Source of the DNA: Flavobacterium poyangense
GTDB taxonomy: Bacteria; Bacteroidota; Bacteroidia; Flavobacteriales; Flavobacteriaceae
Reading direction: 5' to 3'
Length of the DNA stretch: 64,000 bases
Assembly: GCF_011751075.1 (NCBI RefSeq)
Contig: NZ_JAALLN010000002.1
Coordinates: 1-64,000 of the forward strand
Shown: in pieces, positions 1 to 8,650 of the stretch
Layout: each line of letters starts with the position of its first letter
Numbering within the stretch: the first letter of the stretch is position 1
Translations under genes and position numbers: made by a program
The notes under the pieces: model-generated
What the model was told of the DNA's origin: nothing
The model's input: the letters and a program-made list of their open reading frames with translations, nothing else
The model's database searches: none

Positions 1-31
1 ACTGGAACAGAACGAATTCTATTCCAGTTTA
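1..31. terminator. Possible stem-loop at the window edge
   Basis: A 7-bp inverted repeat (ACTGGAA at 1-7, TTCCAGT at 22-28) is followed by T-rich sequence. It could end a plus-strand gene lying before the window. The upstream context is missing, so the call is weak. Confidence 0.3.
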
Positions 32-105
32 ATTATTTTAAAATATTAATCCAGTCAACCTTTTTCAGGACTACTCAATTATTTATTTTTTCAACTAAAA
101 TCTAC

Positions 106-549
106 TTATTTATACTGATCCGGCATTATGGTAACTTTAAACAAAAACACCTTATTTTTATCATTATAACTGTACACTAAGGTAAGATCATTATTTGCAA
201 AAACTCTTAGACCGGGATTTGCTTTGGCGGTACTTAGAAGACTTTTTTCAATCTCCTTGTGAACCACATTAAGATCTGTCTTTTCTTTTTCTATGTTTAC
301 CAATGTTAAGTTGTACTGGGCCACTTTTTCTTTTTGCTCCGGCAGACTTACACTATCTAAACGAATTCCCTCCTGTATCATTAGTGGGCAATTTGTATTG
401 TACTTCACCACCAATTCCTTTATTTCAGCATCTGCTTCATCTGTAGTTTTATAAAAATAAAACTGAATTACAAACACCAAAACCAATGCAATTCCAACCG
501 TAATCATCAACCGAATATTCTGTCTTTCTTTACTTTCCTTTTTTTGCAT
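106..549 (-). CDS. Small membrane-anchored protein of unknown function
   Basis: This 147-residue protein has one hydrophobic segment near the N-terminus (about residues 14-33), preceded by a basic stretch. That suggests an inner-membrane anchor with the rest of the chain outside the cytoplasm. The remainder is mixed helical and strand-like sequence with no motif I recognise. It lies 41 bp downstream of the thymidine kinase gene on the same strand and is probably co-transcribed with it. The start ATG follows an AT-rich leader. No function is assigned. Confidence 0.7.
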   Translation of the reverse strand: MQKKESKERQNIRLMITVGIALVLVFVIQFYFYKTTDEADAEIKELVVKYNTNCPLMIQEGIRLDSVSLPEQKEKVAQYNLTLVNIEKEKTDLNVVHKEIEKSLLSTAKANPGLRVFANNDLTLVYSYNDKNKVFLFKVTIMPDQYK

Positions 550-590
550 TGTTTACTATGTTTTAATGTTATTTAGAAAATCAAAAAAAG

Positions 591-1181
591 CTATTTCTCC
601 TGATTCTTTTTCATGGCATTATAATAGGCGGCACGACTAAGCGGCTCATATTCTTCTGTTTCACCAAGCATAACCAGCTTGTCATTATCTGTTTTTCTGA
701 AACTATAATTGGCTAAGTTTCCTGTTCTGGTACAAACAGCATGTACTTTAGTAACATATTCTGCCGTTGCCATAAGCGCCGGCATTGGTCCGAAAGGATT
801 TCCTTTAAAATCCATATCCAATCCCGCAACAATGACGCGGATTCCCTGATTAGCCAAATCATTACAAACCGTAACAATTTCGTCATCAAAAAATTGTGCT
901 TCATCTATCCCAATTACATCACAACCTTGTGCTAGAATTAAAATATTAGCTGCTGCCGGTACCGGTGTTGAACGAATTTCGTTAGCATCGTGTGATACTA
1001 CCATTTCGTCATGGTAGCGGGTATCAATAGCGGGTTTAAAAATTTCGACTCTTTGTTTGGCAAATTGGGCGCGTTTTAATCTGCGGATTAACTCCTCGGT
1101 TTTACCCGAAAACATTGATCCACAAATAACTTCAATCCAACCAAATTGTTCTTTGTGATTTACTGTATTTTCGAGAAACAT
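591..1181 (-). CDS. tdk: Thymidine kinase (type II)
   Basis: This enzyme phosphorylates thymidine to dTMP in the cytoplasmic pyrimidine salvage pathway. The 196 residues match the bacterial type II family in length. The P-loop GSMFSGKT lies at residues 21-28 and the DEAQFF segment at 93-98, with E94 as the expected catalytic base. A C-terminal lasso region (about 145-185) precedes the end. The structural zinc site of many type II enzymes uses two CxxC pairs. Here the first pair is reduced to a single Cys (CTRT) and the second reads SRAAYY, so the zinc site seems to be lost. A TATTTTTG -7-like element on the minus strand at 1278-1271 could be its promoter. A small membrane protein gene follows. 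Confidence 0.95.
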   Translation of the reverse strand: MFLENTVNHKEQFGWIEVICGSMFSGKTEELIRRLKRAQFAKQRVEIFKPAIDTRYHDEMVVSHDANEIRSTPVPAAANILILAQGCDVIGIDEAQFFDDEIVTVCNDLANQGIRVIVAGLDMDFKGNPFGPMPALMATAEYVTKVHAVCTRTGNLANYSFRKTDNDKLVMLGETEEYEPLSRAAYYNAMKKNQEK

Positions 1182-1423
1182 TTTGTATTTTTCTACCTTT
1201 TAAAATGAATAGTTTTTATTACTTTGTACTGGTAATAATTTGACGTAAAAAATTGCTGTTTTACATTTTTCAAAAATAGATAATTTTTATCAAATCAGAA
1301 GATTCGCAAACGCTTATTAACAGAAATAAAAGTACGATTAAGCAATTCTTCTTTCGAAATCAATACCACACAGATCATTTAAAAACACAGTAAAGTACCG
1401 TATTCACTATAATTTCAACAGTT

Positions 1424-2641
1424 ATGAAAAAAAAATTGGAAGCCGATTTAATCAGCATTGCACATCGAATTTTAAAGCTTAAAAGCAAATCCGATATCAA
1501 TCAGTTATATCTTGAAACACAGAAATTATATGAAAAACTTGCAGTTCTGAAATTTATAGACGAAAACTTCGATTCGTTGAAACCTACTATTGGACGCAGC
1601 GAAACAGAGTCTCATGTAGAAAGCATTTTTGAAAAAGAAGACTCAACTCCTATTGCTATCCAAACAGAAGAAATAATCCCAATTGTTATTGAAGAAAGTC
1701 CGGAAACTACTGCAGAAGTACAAGCACTTCCTGATCCTGAAGTTAAAGAGGATTCAGAAGAAGAGCCTGTAATCGAAATTCCCGGAGAAGAAATCGAAGA
1801 ACCTACTGCAGAAACAATTGTTGAGCCTATTGCTGCAACCATTGAAGAAGTCGTAGTCGAAAAAATCGAAGAACCTATAGCAGAAACAATTGTTGAACCT
1901 ATTGCTGCAACTATTGAAGAAGTCGTATCCGAAAAAAGCGAGGAATCAGTTGCAGAGACAATCGTTGAACCTATAGCTGTAGCGTTCGAAGAAATTCTAA
2001 TTGAAAAAAACGCAGATCCTGTAAGTGAAACACAAACAGAAGAAAAAATTGAAACACTTGCTTTTGAAGGATCTGTTTCTGAAGAACCGGAACAAACCGA
2101 AACAAAAGAAGAACTTTCTTTTACAACCAAAAGCGATTTAAAACCGATTCCGGATTTCAAACCTGCTTTCGAACTTACGGCAGAACCGGAAGACAAACCG
2201 AAGGAAGAAACAGAAGTAAAACAAAACCCGATTCAGTTTTTGTTTGAAGATTTTGGAGTTAATTATGCCGATGCCGAATTTGTAAAAGTAGATAGTTTCG
2301 AAGCCGTGACTCCTACCTCATCAATTCCGGAACTTAAAGAAAATAAAACAGTTGAAACTATCGTTATAGAAAAAACAGAAACAAAAACAACTTCATTAAA
2401 CGAAAAACTGGCAAAAGGTTTTCATATTGATTTGAATGACCGAATTGCCTTTACCAAAAACCTTTTCGGAAACAATACTGAGGATTATAGTCGTGTTCTA
2501 AATCAATTATTGACTTTTGATTCTTATGGTGAAGCGGTAGAGTTTATTGAAAATATGGTAAAACCGGATTACAACAATTGGACAGGGAAAGACGATTATG
2601 CACAACGTTTTCTTGAAATTGTAGAAAAGAAATTTGCCTAA
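1424..2641 (+). CDS. Acidic Glu/Pro/Val-rich repeat protein of unknown function
   Basis: This 405-residue protein has three parts. The first is an N-terminal helical segment (about 1-60). The second is a long, very acidic, low-complexity middle (about 65-300) that includes three tandem 24-residue repeats (residues 125-196). The third is a conserved-looking C-terminal helical domain (about 325-405) rich in aromatic and charged residues. There is no signal peptide and no membrane segment, so it is probably cytoplasmic. The middle is likely disordered. The gene is on the same strand as rsmI, 78 bp downstream. I recognise the layout from flavobacterial hypothetical proteins but know no function. 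Confidence 0.75.
   Translation: MKKKLEADLISIAHRILKLKSKSDINQLYLETQKLYEKLAVLKFIDENFDSLKPTIGRSETESHVESIFEKEDSTPIAIQTEEIIPIVIEESPETTAEVQALPDPEVKEDSEEEPVIEIPGEEIEEPTAETIVEPIAATIEEVVVEKIEEPIAETIVEPIAATIEEVVSEKSEESVAETIVEPIAVAFEEILIEKNADPVSETQTEEKIETLAFEGSVSEEPEQTETKEELSFTTKSDLKPIPDFKPAFELTAEPEDKPKEETEVKQNPIQFLFEDFGVNYADAEFVKVDSFEAVTPTSSIPELKENKTVETIVIEKTETKTTSLNEKLAKGFHIDLNDRIAFTKNLFGNNTEDYSRVLNQLLTFDSYGEAVEFIENMVKPDYNNWTGKDDYAQRFLEIVEKKFA
1796..2011 (+). repeat. Three tandem 72-bp in-frame coding repeats
   Basis: Three copies of a 72-bp unit lie at 1796-1867, 1868-1939 and 1940-2011. Each encodes 24 residues around the core AETIVEPIA. Copies 1 and 2 are nearly identical and copy 3 has diverged. 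The period keeps the reading frame, so unequal recombination would change protein length without breaking the gene. Confidence 0.9.
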
Positions 2642-2719
2642 CACGAATTTCACAAATTTACACTAATTATTAGGGTTCGTGCCAAGTTGTACAATCCTTG
2701 TTAACTATTAAAACAACTT

Positions 2720-3436
2720 ATGTCTAAATTATATATCGTTCCAACGCCTATTGGCAATCTCGAAGATATGACCTTCAGAGCCATCAGGGTTCTGAAAGAA
2801 GTTGATTTGATTTTGGCTGAAGACACGCGAACGAGCGGTAAACTCCTAAAGCATTTTGAAATTGGCACGCACATGCACAGCCATCATATGCACAACGAGC
2901 ACAAAACAACAGAAAACTTAATTGCACGCCTGAAAGCCGGCGAAACTATTGCCTTAATTTCAGATGCAGGAACTCCCGCTATTTCAGACCCTGGTTTTTT
3001 ATTAACCCGTGCTTGTGTTGAAAACAAAATTGAGGTGGAATGTTTACCCGGGGCAACTGCTTTTGTACCTGCTCTAGTTAACAGCGGTTTGCCCAACGAC
3101 CGATTCATCTTTGAAGGCTTTCTTCCGGAGAAAAAAGGGCGTCAAACCCGATTTTTAGCCTTAGCGGAAGAAACGCGAACCATGATACTGTATGTTTCTC
3201 CACATAAACTACTAAAAACATTAGTCGAATTTGTGACGTATTTTGGAGAAGACCGACAAGTTTGCGTTTGCAGAGAATTATCAAAATTGCACGAAGAAAA
3301 TGTACGCGGAACGGCAAAAGAAGTGTTAACTCATTTTGAAAAAACAGCACCACGAGGCGAAATTGTAGTAGTAGTTGCCGGAAAAACAATAACAAAAGAG
3401 CCTAAGAAAAGTAAATTTTCTAAGGATGACGAATAA
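2720..3436 (+). CDS. rsmI: 16S rRNA (cytidine1402-2'-O)-methyltransferase
   Basis: RsmI methylates the ribose of C1402 in the decoding centre of 16S rRNA using SAM. The 238-residue length fits the short form of the family. The family motifs are visible: PIGNLEDMT (10-18), AEDTRTSGKLL (33-43), SDAGTPAISDPG (81-92), the LPGATA loop and the C-terminal RELSKLHEE segment. The fold belongs to the tetrapyrrole methylase superfamily. The gene lies between the acidic repeat protein and a HopJ-family gene on the same strand. Nothing about it is unusual. Confidence 0.95.
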   Translation: MSKLYIVPTPIGNLEDMTFRAIRVLKEVDLILAEDTRTSGKLLKHFEIGTHMHSHHMHNEHKTTENLIARLKAGETIALISDAGTPAISDPGFLLTRACVENKIEVECLPGATAFVPALVNSGLPNDRFIFEGFLPEKKGRQTRFLALAEETRTMILYVSPHKLLKTLVEFVTYFGEDRQVCVCRELSKLHEENVRGTAKEVLTHFEKTAPRGEIVVVVAGKTITKEPKKSKFSKDDE

Positions 3437-3525
3437 AAACAAGAGTAAACACGGATTTCACAGATTAGCACAAAGTAAAAATCCTTTATAAATCTTTTAA
3501 ATCTGTGGCATAAAAAATAAAATAA

Positions 3526-3870
3526 ATGTCGATACAAGCCTTTTTAGAGAAATTAAATCAAACTCCAACAGCAATTGCTTTTACTGAAACCATTGCTACT
3601 GTAGAAGAAAATTATAGCTTCACCCCAACTGCTTTTCAAAACGGAACACAACATAATGCTGCAGGAGAAAATTCAGGCTCCTGCAAGGTATTTGCTTTTG
3701 CCAAATTGCAAAACCTAACGCAAGAACAAACTTTAGCTTGTTTCGGAGCTTACTACTTTGATGAAGTTTTAAATGATCCAAACGGAACAAACCATCAAAA
3801 CATCAGAAACTTCATTACAACCGGTTGGAACGGAATTAGGTTTGAAGGAACAGCCCTGGAGGCAAAATAA
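3526..3870 (+). CDS. HopJ-family small protein
   Basis: This 114-residue protein matches the family named after the Pseudomonas HopJ type III effector (PF08888 type), with the typical N-terminal FLEKLN...FTETIATVEENY start and a C-terminal FGAYYFDEVL...NIRNFI region. Despite the name, these proteins are widespread in bacteria without type III secretion, and no secretion genes are present here. The chain has no signal peptide. Its role is unknown and is probably housekeeping rather than virulence. It sits between rsmI and recJ on the same strand. Confidence 0.8.
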   Translation: MSIQAFLEKLNQTPTAIAFTETIATVEENYSFTPTAFQNGTQHNAAGENSGSCKVFAFAKLQNLTQEQTLACFGAYYFDEVLNDPNGTNHQNIRNFITTGWNGIRFEGTALEAK

Positions 3871-3917
3871 CATAAAATTATAAGTACCTAGTCATTAGTG
3901 ATTAGTCTTTAGTTTAC

Positions 3918-3991
3918 AATCTAAAATCTTCAATCTAAAATCTTCAATCTAAAATCTTCAATCTAAAATCTCCAATCTAAAATCTCCAATC
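3918..3991. repeat. 14-bp tandem repeat directly before recJ
   Basis: Five copies of a 14-bp unit (AATCTAAAATCTTC, with CC replacing TC at the end of the last two) run from 3918 to 3987, and a partial sixth reaches to 4 bp before the recJ start codon. Related AATCTAAA units occur before accB at about 27904-27932. The array forms the immediate upstream leader of recJ, so changes in copy number could alter spacing to the start codon. Confidence 0.9.
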
Positions 3992-3994
3992 AAA

Positions 3995-5695
3995 ATGCGC
4001 TGGACTTTAAAACCAAAACCTTCAGAAGACAAAATCAAACATTTGGCTCAGGCATTAAATGTTGAAGATTTTGTAGCAACACTTTTGATTCAGCGTGGCA
4101 TTGAAACTTTTGAAGAAGCTAAAACTTTCTTTCGCCCTTCACTAGAACATCTGCACGATCCTTTCCTAATGAAGGATATGGACAAAGCGGTTGTCCGTAT
4201 AGAAGAGGCCATCAAAAATCAGGAAAATATTTTGGTTTTCGGAGATTATGATGTCGATGGAACAACGGCTGTTTCGCTGGTTTCTTCGTATTTAAAATCT
4301 CATTATCCCAATATTGCCACTTATATTCCGGATCGTTATGACGAGGGATACGGTATTTCTTTTAAAGGAATTGACTTTGCCAATGACAATGGGTTTTCGT
4401 TAATTATTGCTCTTGACTGCGGAATAAAATCGATCGATCACATTGCCTACGCAAAAGAACGAAACATTGATTTTATTATTTGCGATCACCACAGACCCGG
4501 AGAATTTCTGCCGGATGCTGTCGCCATCCTGGATCCGAAAAGAGAAGATTGCTTCTATCCCTACGATGAATTATGTGGTTGTGGCGTAGGCTTTAAACTG
4601 ATTCAGGCTTTGGGAAGAAACAGAAATGAAACCATAGCCGATTTGGTTCCTTACCTCGATTTAGTTGCCACGGCAATTGCTGCAGATATTGTACCCATTA
4701 CAGGTGAGAACAGGGTTCTGGCTTATTTCGGGTTACAAGTAATCAACAGTGCTCCGAGGCCGGGAATCAAAGCTTTGATCCATCAAATCAAAAAGCAAGT
4801 TTTAGATATTTCTGATGTCGTTTTTATTATTTCACCGCGAATAAATGCAGCAGGAAGAATCAAACACGGGAATCACGCAGTAGAACTGTTAACCGAATTT
4901 AACTTTGAACAGGCGCAACAATTTGCATCAGAAATCGAGCAATACAATGCTGATCGTAAGGATCTGGACAAAAAAATCACCAAAGAAGCCTTTCAGCAAA
5001 TTATAGAAAACAACGAGCAGGACCGATTTTCGACCGTTGTTTTTCAGGAAGACTGGCACAAAGGCGTTATCGGAATTGTAGCTTCAAGATTAATTGAAAC
5101 CTACTATCGCCCTACATTGGTTTTTACAAAAAGCGGCGATAAATATGCCGCCTCTGCCCGATCGGTAAAAGGTTTTGATGTTTATAATGCACTGGATGCC
5201 TGCTCTGAACATCTCGAACAATTTGGGGGTCATATGTACGCCGCCGGAATGACATTAAAAGCAGAAAACTATCAGCCTTTTAAAGCGGCTTTTGAAAAAC
5301 AAATAGAAAAAACCATACTTCCGGAAATGCGAACTCCGGAAATTGAAATTGATGCTCAAATAAATTTTACAGATCTTACTCCAAAACTGATTCGGATTCT
5401 AAAACAGTTTGAACCTTTTGGCCCCCAAAACATGACGCCAGTCTTTATGACCACTGATATAAAAGATACCGGTTATGGCAAAACGTTGGGAGCAGACGAA
5501 GAGCATCTAAGGCTTTTTGTCAAACAATATGGTTCTGACGGAATTGCCGCAATTGGATTTGGTCTTGGAAAAAAATTAGACCTCACAAAAAATCAGAATA
5601 CATTTCAGCTCGCCTACACTATTGCTGAAAACGAATGGAACAATACCGTTTCTACTCAACTTATGTTAAAAGACATCAGAACAAATGAAAGATAA
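3995..5695 (+). CDS. recJ: Single-stranded-DNA-specific exonuclease RecJ
   Basis: RecJ degrades single-stranded DNA 5' to 3' in recombinational, mismatch and base-excision repair. The 566 residues match the usual core length. The DHH-family phosphoesterase motifs are present: GDYDVDGT (83-90), the LDCG motif (about 140-143), and the CDHH signature (163-166). The DHHA1 domain carries the GGHMYAAGM motif at about 411-419. A C-terminal OB-like domain follows. The chosen ATG lies just after a tandem repeat. The 3' end overlaps the next gene, an MFS exporter, by 11 bp, which suggests translational coupling. Confidence 0.96.
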   Translation: MRWTLKPKPSEDKIKHLAQALNVEDFVATLLIQRGIETFEEAKTFFRPSLEHLHDPFLMKDMDKAVVRIEEAIKNQENILVFGDYDVDGTTAVSLVSSYLKSHYPNIATYIPDRYDEGYGISFKGIDFANDNGFSLIIALDCGIKSIDHIAYAKERNIDFIICDHHRPGEFLPDAVAILDPKREDCFYPYDELCGCGVGFKLIQALGRNRNETIADLVPYLDLVATAIAADIVPITGENRVLAYFGLQVINSAPRPGIKALIHQIKKQVLDISDVVFIISPRINAAGRIKHGNHAVELLTEFNFEQAQQFASEIEQYNADRKDLDKKITKEAFQQIIENNEQDRFSTVVFQEDWHKGVIGIVASRLIETYYRPTLVFTKSGDKYAASARSVKGFDVYNALDACSEHLEQFGGHMYAAGMTLKAENYQPFKAAFEKQIEKTILPEMRTPEIEIDAQINFTDLTPKLIRILKQFEPFGPQNMTPVFMTTDIKDTGYGKTLGADEEHLRLFVKQYGSDGIAAIGFGLGKKLDLTKNQNTFQLAYTIAENEWNNTVSTQLMLKDIRTNER

Positions 5696-6965
5696 AGCAA
5701 AAAAAGCCGACCCGTATCAGGCGCTACGATATAGAGAATTTAATGTGTTTTTATTATTGCGTTTTGCCATGGTTTTTGCCTGGTCCATGCAATTTATTGT
5801 AATCGAATGGGAAGTCTACAGCTTAACCAAAAATCCGCTTTCTTTGGGAATTATTGGTTTAATGGAAGTTATTCCGGCCGTTTCGATGGCTTTATTTGCC
5901 GGACACATAGTCGATCAAAGAGAGAAAAAAGGATTATTAGTAAAATGTATCTTGGGCTTCTCTGTAATTAGTTTCGGTCTGTTCTTACTGACCTGGCCAC
6001 AAATAGTCGACGGGTGGTCTTCTACTGTTATTTTGTACTCGATTTACTCTTTAGTCTTTTTGGGCGGATTGGTACGTGCATTTCTTGGCCCTACTATTTT
6101 TTCTTTACTATCTCTTATCGTACCTAAAAAAGTATATCCAAATGCTGCCACCTGGAGTAGTACGGTTTGGCAGATTGGAGCGGTTCTGGGACCGGCCGTT
6201 GCAGGATTTTCGATTAATTTCATCGGAGTGCACTGGTCCATGTGTGCCGTTTTTGCCTTTTCACTTTTTGCTTTAATAGCCTTAACACAAATCAGTAAAA
6301 AGCCAATTTTGAACCCTAAAATCGGAGAACCGGTTATGGAAAGTTTAAAAGAAGGTCTCAAATTTGTATTCAACAATAAAACGATTCTGGGCGTACTTAC
6401 ACTGGATATGGTTGCTGTACTTTTTGGAGGAGCAGTTGCTTTATTACCGGTTTTTGCTCAAGACATACTAAAAGTTGGTCCCGAAGGATTTGGCGTTCTA
6501 AGAGCAGCACCAGCTATTGGTGCTTTTATTACCATGTTAGTCTCCGCCTACGTTCCTTTGTATAAAAGAGCCGGGATGAAACTCTTAGTAGCCATTTTTG
6601 CATTCGGTTTGTGTATTATTTTATTCGGAGTTTCCACTATTTTCTGGTTGTCTGTTGTGGCCTTATTTCTGAGTGGTGTTGCAGACGGAATTTCAGTTGT
6701 AATCCGCCAAACCATTTTACAACTTAAAACTCCCGACCATATGCGAGGACGTGTAGCTGCCGTTAACTCGATGTTCGTTGGTTCTTCTAACGAATTAGGG
6801 GCTTTTGAAAGCGGTTTAACGGCCAAACTAATGGGAACGGTAACTTCAGTCGTTTTTGGCGGAAGCATGACGCTTTTAACCGTATTGGGCTTTGGAATAC
6901 AATCTCCAACATTTAGAAATTTAGATTTGCAGAAAGATATGGAAGAGCATCAAAATATGGAGTAA
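5685..6965 (+). CDS. MFS transporter, EntS/MFS_3-like exporter
   Basis: This 426-residue inner-membrane protein has about 12 hydrophobic helices and no cleavable signal. The early RFAMVFAWSMQFIVIEWEVY helix and the loop-2/3 region GHIVDQREKKG resemble the MFS_3 exporter group, which includes the enterobactin exporter EntS. The substrate cannot be read from the sequence. The gene starts inside the recJ 3' end with an 11-bp overlap. A strong bidirectional terminator-like hairpin lies about 125 bp downstream. The internal repeat of the fold (two six-helix halves) is visible as a second GVLRAAPAIGAF helix region. Confidence 0.85.
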   Translation: MKDKAKKADPYQALRYREFNVFLLLRFAMVFAWSMQFIVIEWEVYSLTKNPLSLGIIGLMEVIPAVSMALFAGHIVDQREKKGLLVKCILGFSVISFGLFLLTWPQIVDGWSSTVILYSIYSLVFLGGLVRAFLGPTIFSLLSLIVPKKVYPNAATWSSTVWQIGAVLGPAVAGFSINFIGVHWSMCAVFAFSLFALIALTQISKKPILNPKIGEPVMESLKEGLKFVFNNKTILGVLTLDMVAVLFGGAVALLPVFAQDILKVGPEGFGVLRAAPAIGAFITMLVSAYVPLYKRAGMKLLVAIFAFGLCIILFGVSTIFWLSVVALFLSGVADGISVVIRQTILQLKTPDHMRGRVAAVNSMFVGSSNELGAFESGLTAKLMGTVTSVVFGGSMTLLTVLGFGIQSPTFRNLDLQKDMEEHQNME

Positions 6966-7090
6966 CTATTCACTTGCTGTTTGCTGTTTTTAAACCATAT
7001 AAGTGATATAAGTTCATTTAAATTTAAGCTTACTACCTCAACATATAAAAATTACCGCCTGCTTTAAATAGGGTAATTTAGAAATACACA

Positions 7091-7136
7091 AAAGGCTTTA
7101 ACTGAGCACTCAAAGAAGTTCAGTTAAAGCCTTTTT
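7091..7136. terminator. Bidirectional terminator-like hairpin
   Basis: The 15-bp stem (AAAGGCTTTAACTGA at 7091-7105 and its complement at 7120-7134) has a T-run on each side. It lies in the 340-bp gap after the MFS gene and would end the recJ-MFS transcript. The rest of the gap (6966-7305) holds no gene that I can see apart from the promoter of the next gene. Confidence 0.85.
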
Positions 7137-7278
7137 ATCAATAATCAATTCTTCACTTCCGGTTAAAACAGAACGCAATCCATACAGTTCGAATTTAAAT
7201 GAACTAACATCACTTATATGGTTAACAAAAAAATGCTATTTTATGATTTTTTTATTTAGAATTAATATAAATAATATT

Positions 7279-7286
7279 TATATTTG
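7279..7286 (+). promoter_or_regulatory. Bacteroidota-type -7 promoter element
   Basis: TATATTTG matches the TAnnTTTG -7 consensus used by the primary sigma factor in Flavobacterium and Bacteroides. It is 20 bp before the ATG of the Cys-rich gene at 7306, which leaves a short leader. No clear -33 TTG is seen at the expected spacing. Confidence 0.55.
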
Positions 7287-7305
7287 TTGAAATAAAAGAT
7301 CTACG

Positions 7306-7662
7306 ATGAGAGAAATTGCGCAAATATACCATAACAATTTTGGAATATCCTTTTACTGGAAAAATGGAAAACAAGTTATATCTGAGAAAGTACAACTCGT
7401 TTTTAAAGAAACCGGTTTTTATTTTACTGTTCAGGAATTGAATCAGTTTTGTGATTTAATCGAGGATAGTTTAATAGAAAATGCTTGTTGTGAAGCCTGC
7501 GAATTAAAATACTCCTGTCATAAATTTTTGCTAAAAACACCTTGCTCTCAAATAGACCTTGCTGTTTCTATGACCGAATTAAAATCGATTAAAGATTTGG
7601 TCGAAGGTTCTTTGTTTAAAATTGAACTGGAAGAATACGTATATGGTGCAGGTTTAAATTAA
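7306..7662 (+). CDS. Conserved Cys-rich small protein of unknown function
   Basis: This 118-residue protein has no signal peptide or membrane segment. Six cysteines are concentrated in the middle (C49, C61, C62, C65, C71, C80), with a CCEAC...C...C pattern that could bind a metal or an iron-sulfur cluster. I recognise no named family. It is a single-gene unit with its own -7 element. It converges with lpxH, with only 22 bp between the stop codons. A metal-binding role is inferred from cysteine spacing alone. Confidence 0.7.
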   Translation: MREIAQIYHNNFGISFYWKNGKQVISEKVQLVFKETGFYFTVQELNQFCDLIEDSLIENACCEACELKYSCHKFLLKTPCSQIDLAVSMTELKSIKDLVEGSLFKIELEEYVYGAGLN

Positions 7663-7684
7663 GATACAGTCTAAAAGTTACTGT

Positions 7685-8437
7685 TTATTTCTCGAATTTT
7701 AGAAGTTCGAAGTTATTTCCGTCAAAAACACCATAGGTAAAATAGCCAATCCAATCGCCCAGATTTACATAATTGGCGTTTTCACCAACGGGAATAATCA
7801 TTGGCAAATGACGGTGTCCAAAAACAAAATAATCGTAGTGTTTGGTTTCGAGTTTACGCTTGGCATATAGCACTAGCCATTCGTTTTCTTCACCCAGAAA
7901 TTTCACATCTTCATCTCCCGAAATTAATTTGTTTTTAACTGACAGGTATTGCGCCAATCGAACACCAACATCGGGATGCAACCAACGAAAAAGCCACTTA
8001 GAAAAAGGATTAGTAAATACCTTTTTCATTCGTTTGTACCCCATATCACCGGGGCCTTTGCCATCACCATGACCGATTAAAAATGTTTTATTATTGAAAG
8101 TAAACTCTTTATTATCATGATAAACAGGTATATTTAATTCCGTTTGAAAATAATCTTCCATCCACAAATCGTGATTTCCGACAAAAAAGTAAATCGGAAT
8201 TCCACTATCCCGAATTTCAGCAAGTTTACCCAAAACACGAATAAACCCTTTAGGAACAACGGTTTTGTATTCAAACCAAAAATCAAACAAATCTCCCAAT
8301 AAAAAAATAGCTTCCGCATCGTGCCTCACCTCTTCGAGCCAAGCCACAAATTTTTGTTCACGCGGAAAGCTCAACTCCGGAGTCGGAGCTCCAAAATGCT
8401 GATCAGAAGCAAAATATACTTTTTTATTTGAAATCAT
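7685..8437 (-). CDS. lpxH: UDP-2,3-diacylglucosamine diphosphatase
   Basis: This calcineurin-like metallophosphoesterase hydrolyses UDP-2,3-diacylglucosamine to lipid X at the fourth step of lipid A synthesis, at the inner face of the inner membrane. The 250 residues carry the metal-ligand motifs in order: SDQH (11-14), GDLFDFW (48-54), GNHD (87-90), GHGDG and the C-terminal GHRH. LpxH of Bacteroidota is commonly of this form. It is convergent with the Cys-rich gene. Upstream lies a dispersed-repeat cluster and then queD on the same strand. Confidence 0.9.
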   Translation of the reverse strand: MISNKKVYFASDQHFGAPTPELSFPREQKFVAWLEEVRHDAEAIFLLGDLFDFWFEYKTVVPKGFIRVLGKLAEIRDSGIPIYFFVGNHDLWMEDYFQTELNIPVYHDNKEFTFNNKTFLIGHGDGKGPGDMGYKRMKKVFTNPFSKWLFRWLHPDVGVRLAQYLSVKNKLISGDEDVKFLGEENEWLVLYAKRKLETKHYDYFVFGHRHLPMIIPVGENANYVNLGDWIGYFTYGVFDGNNFELLKFEK

Positions 8438-8458
8438 TTATGTTGAATACGTTTAACT

Positions 8459-8608
8459 CTTCGACTTCGCTCAGAGAGACATTAGGTATTAATTGGCTTT
8501 TGGCCCATCGGCCTCGCTCAGGGTGTCCTTCGGCTTCGCTCAGAATGACATTGGGTATTAATTTATTTTTTGGTCCTTCGGCTTCGCTCAGGGTGACATT
8601 AGGCATTA
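8459..8608. repeat. Cluster of TTCGGCTTCGCTCAGG dispersed repeats
   Basis: Four copies of a motif close to CTTCGGCTTCGCTCAGGGTG occur in about 150 bp, at 8459, 8508, 8527 and 8576. They are followed by ACATTAGG and ATTAATT tracts, giving a composite unit of about 50 bp. The same motif recurs at 17888-18082 and once at 36250. This is an abundant intergenic repeat family in the genome. An apparent minus-strand reading frame here (with SEAEG repeats) is a translation of the repeat and not a gene. Confidence 0.85.
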
Positions 8609-8650
8609 ATTTACTTTCTGGAATTTGGAATTTAAACCATTGGAATTTAA

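Noticed and set aside
1612..2196. A 194-codon minus-strand frame rich in Ser and Val
   Set aside because: It is the antisense shadow of the acidic Glu-rich region of the plus-strand gene. Glu codons read as Ser/Phe on the other strand.
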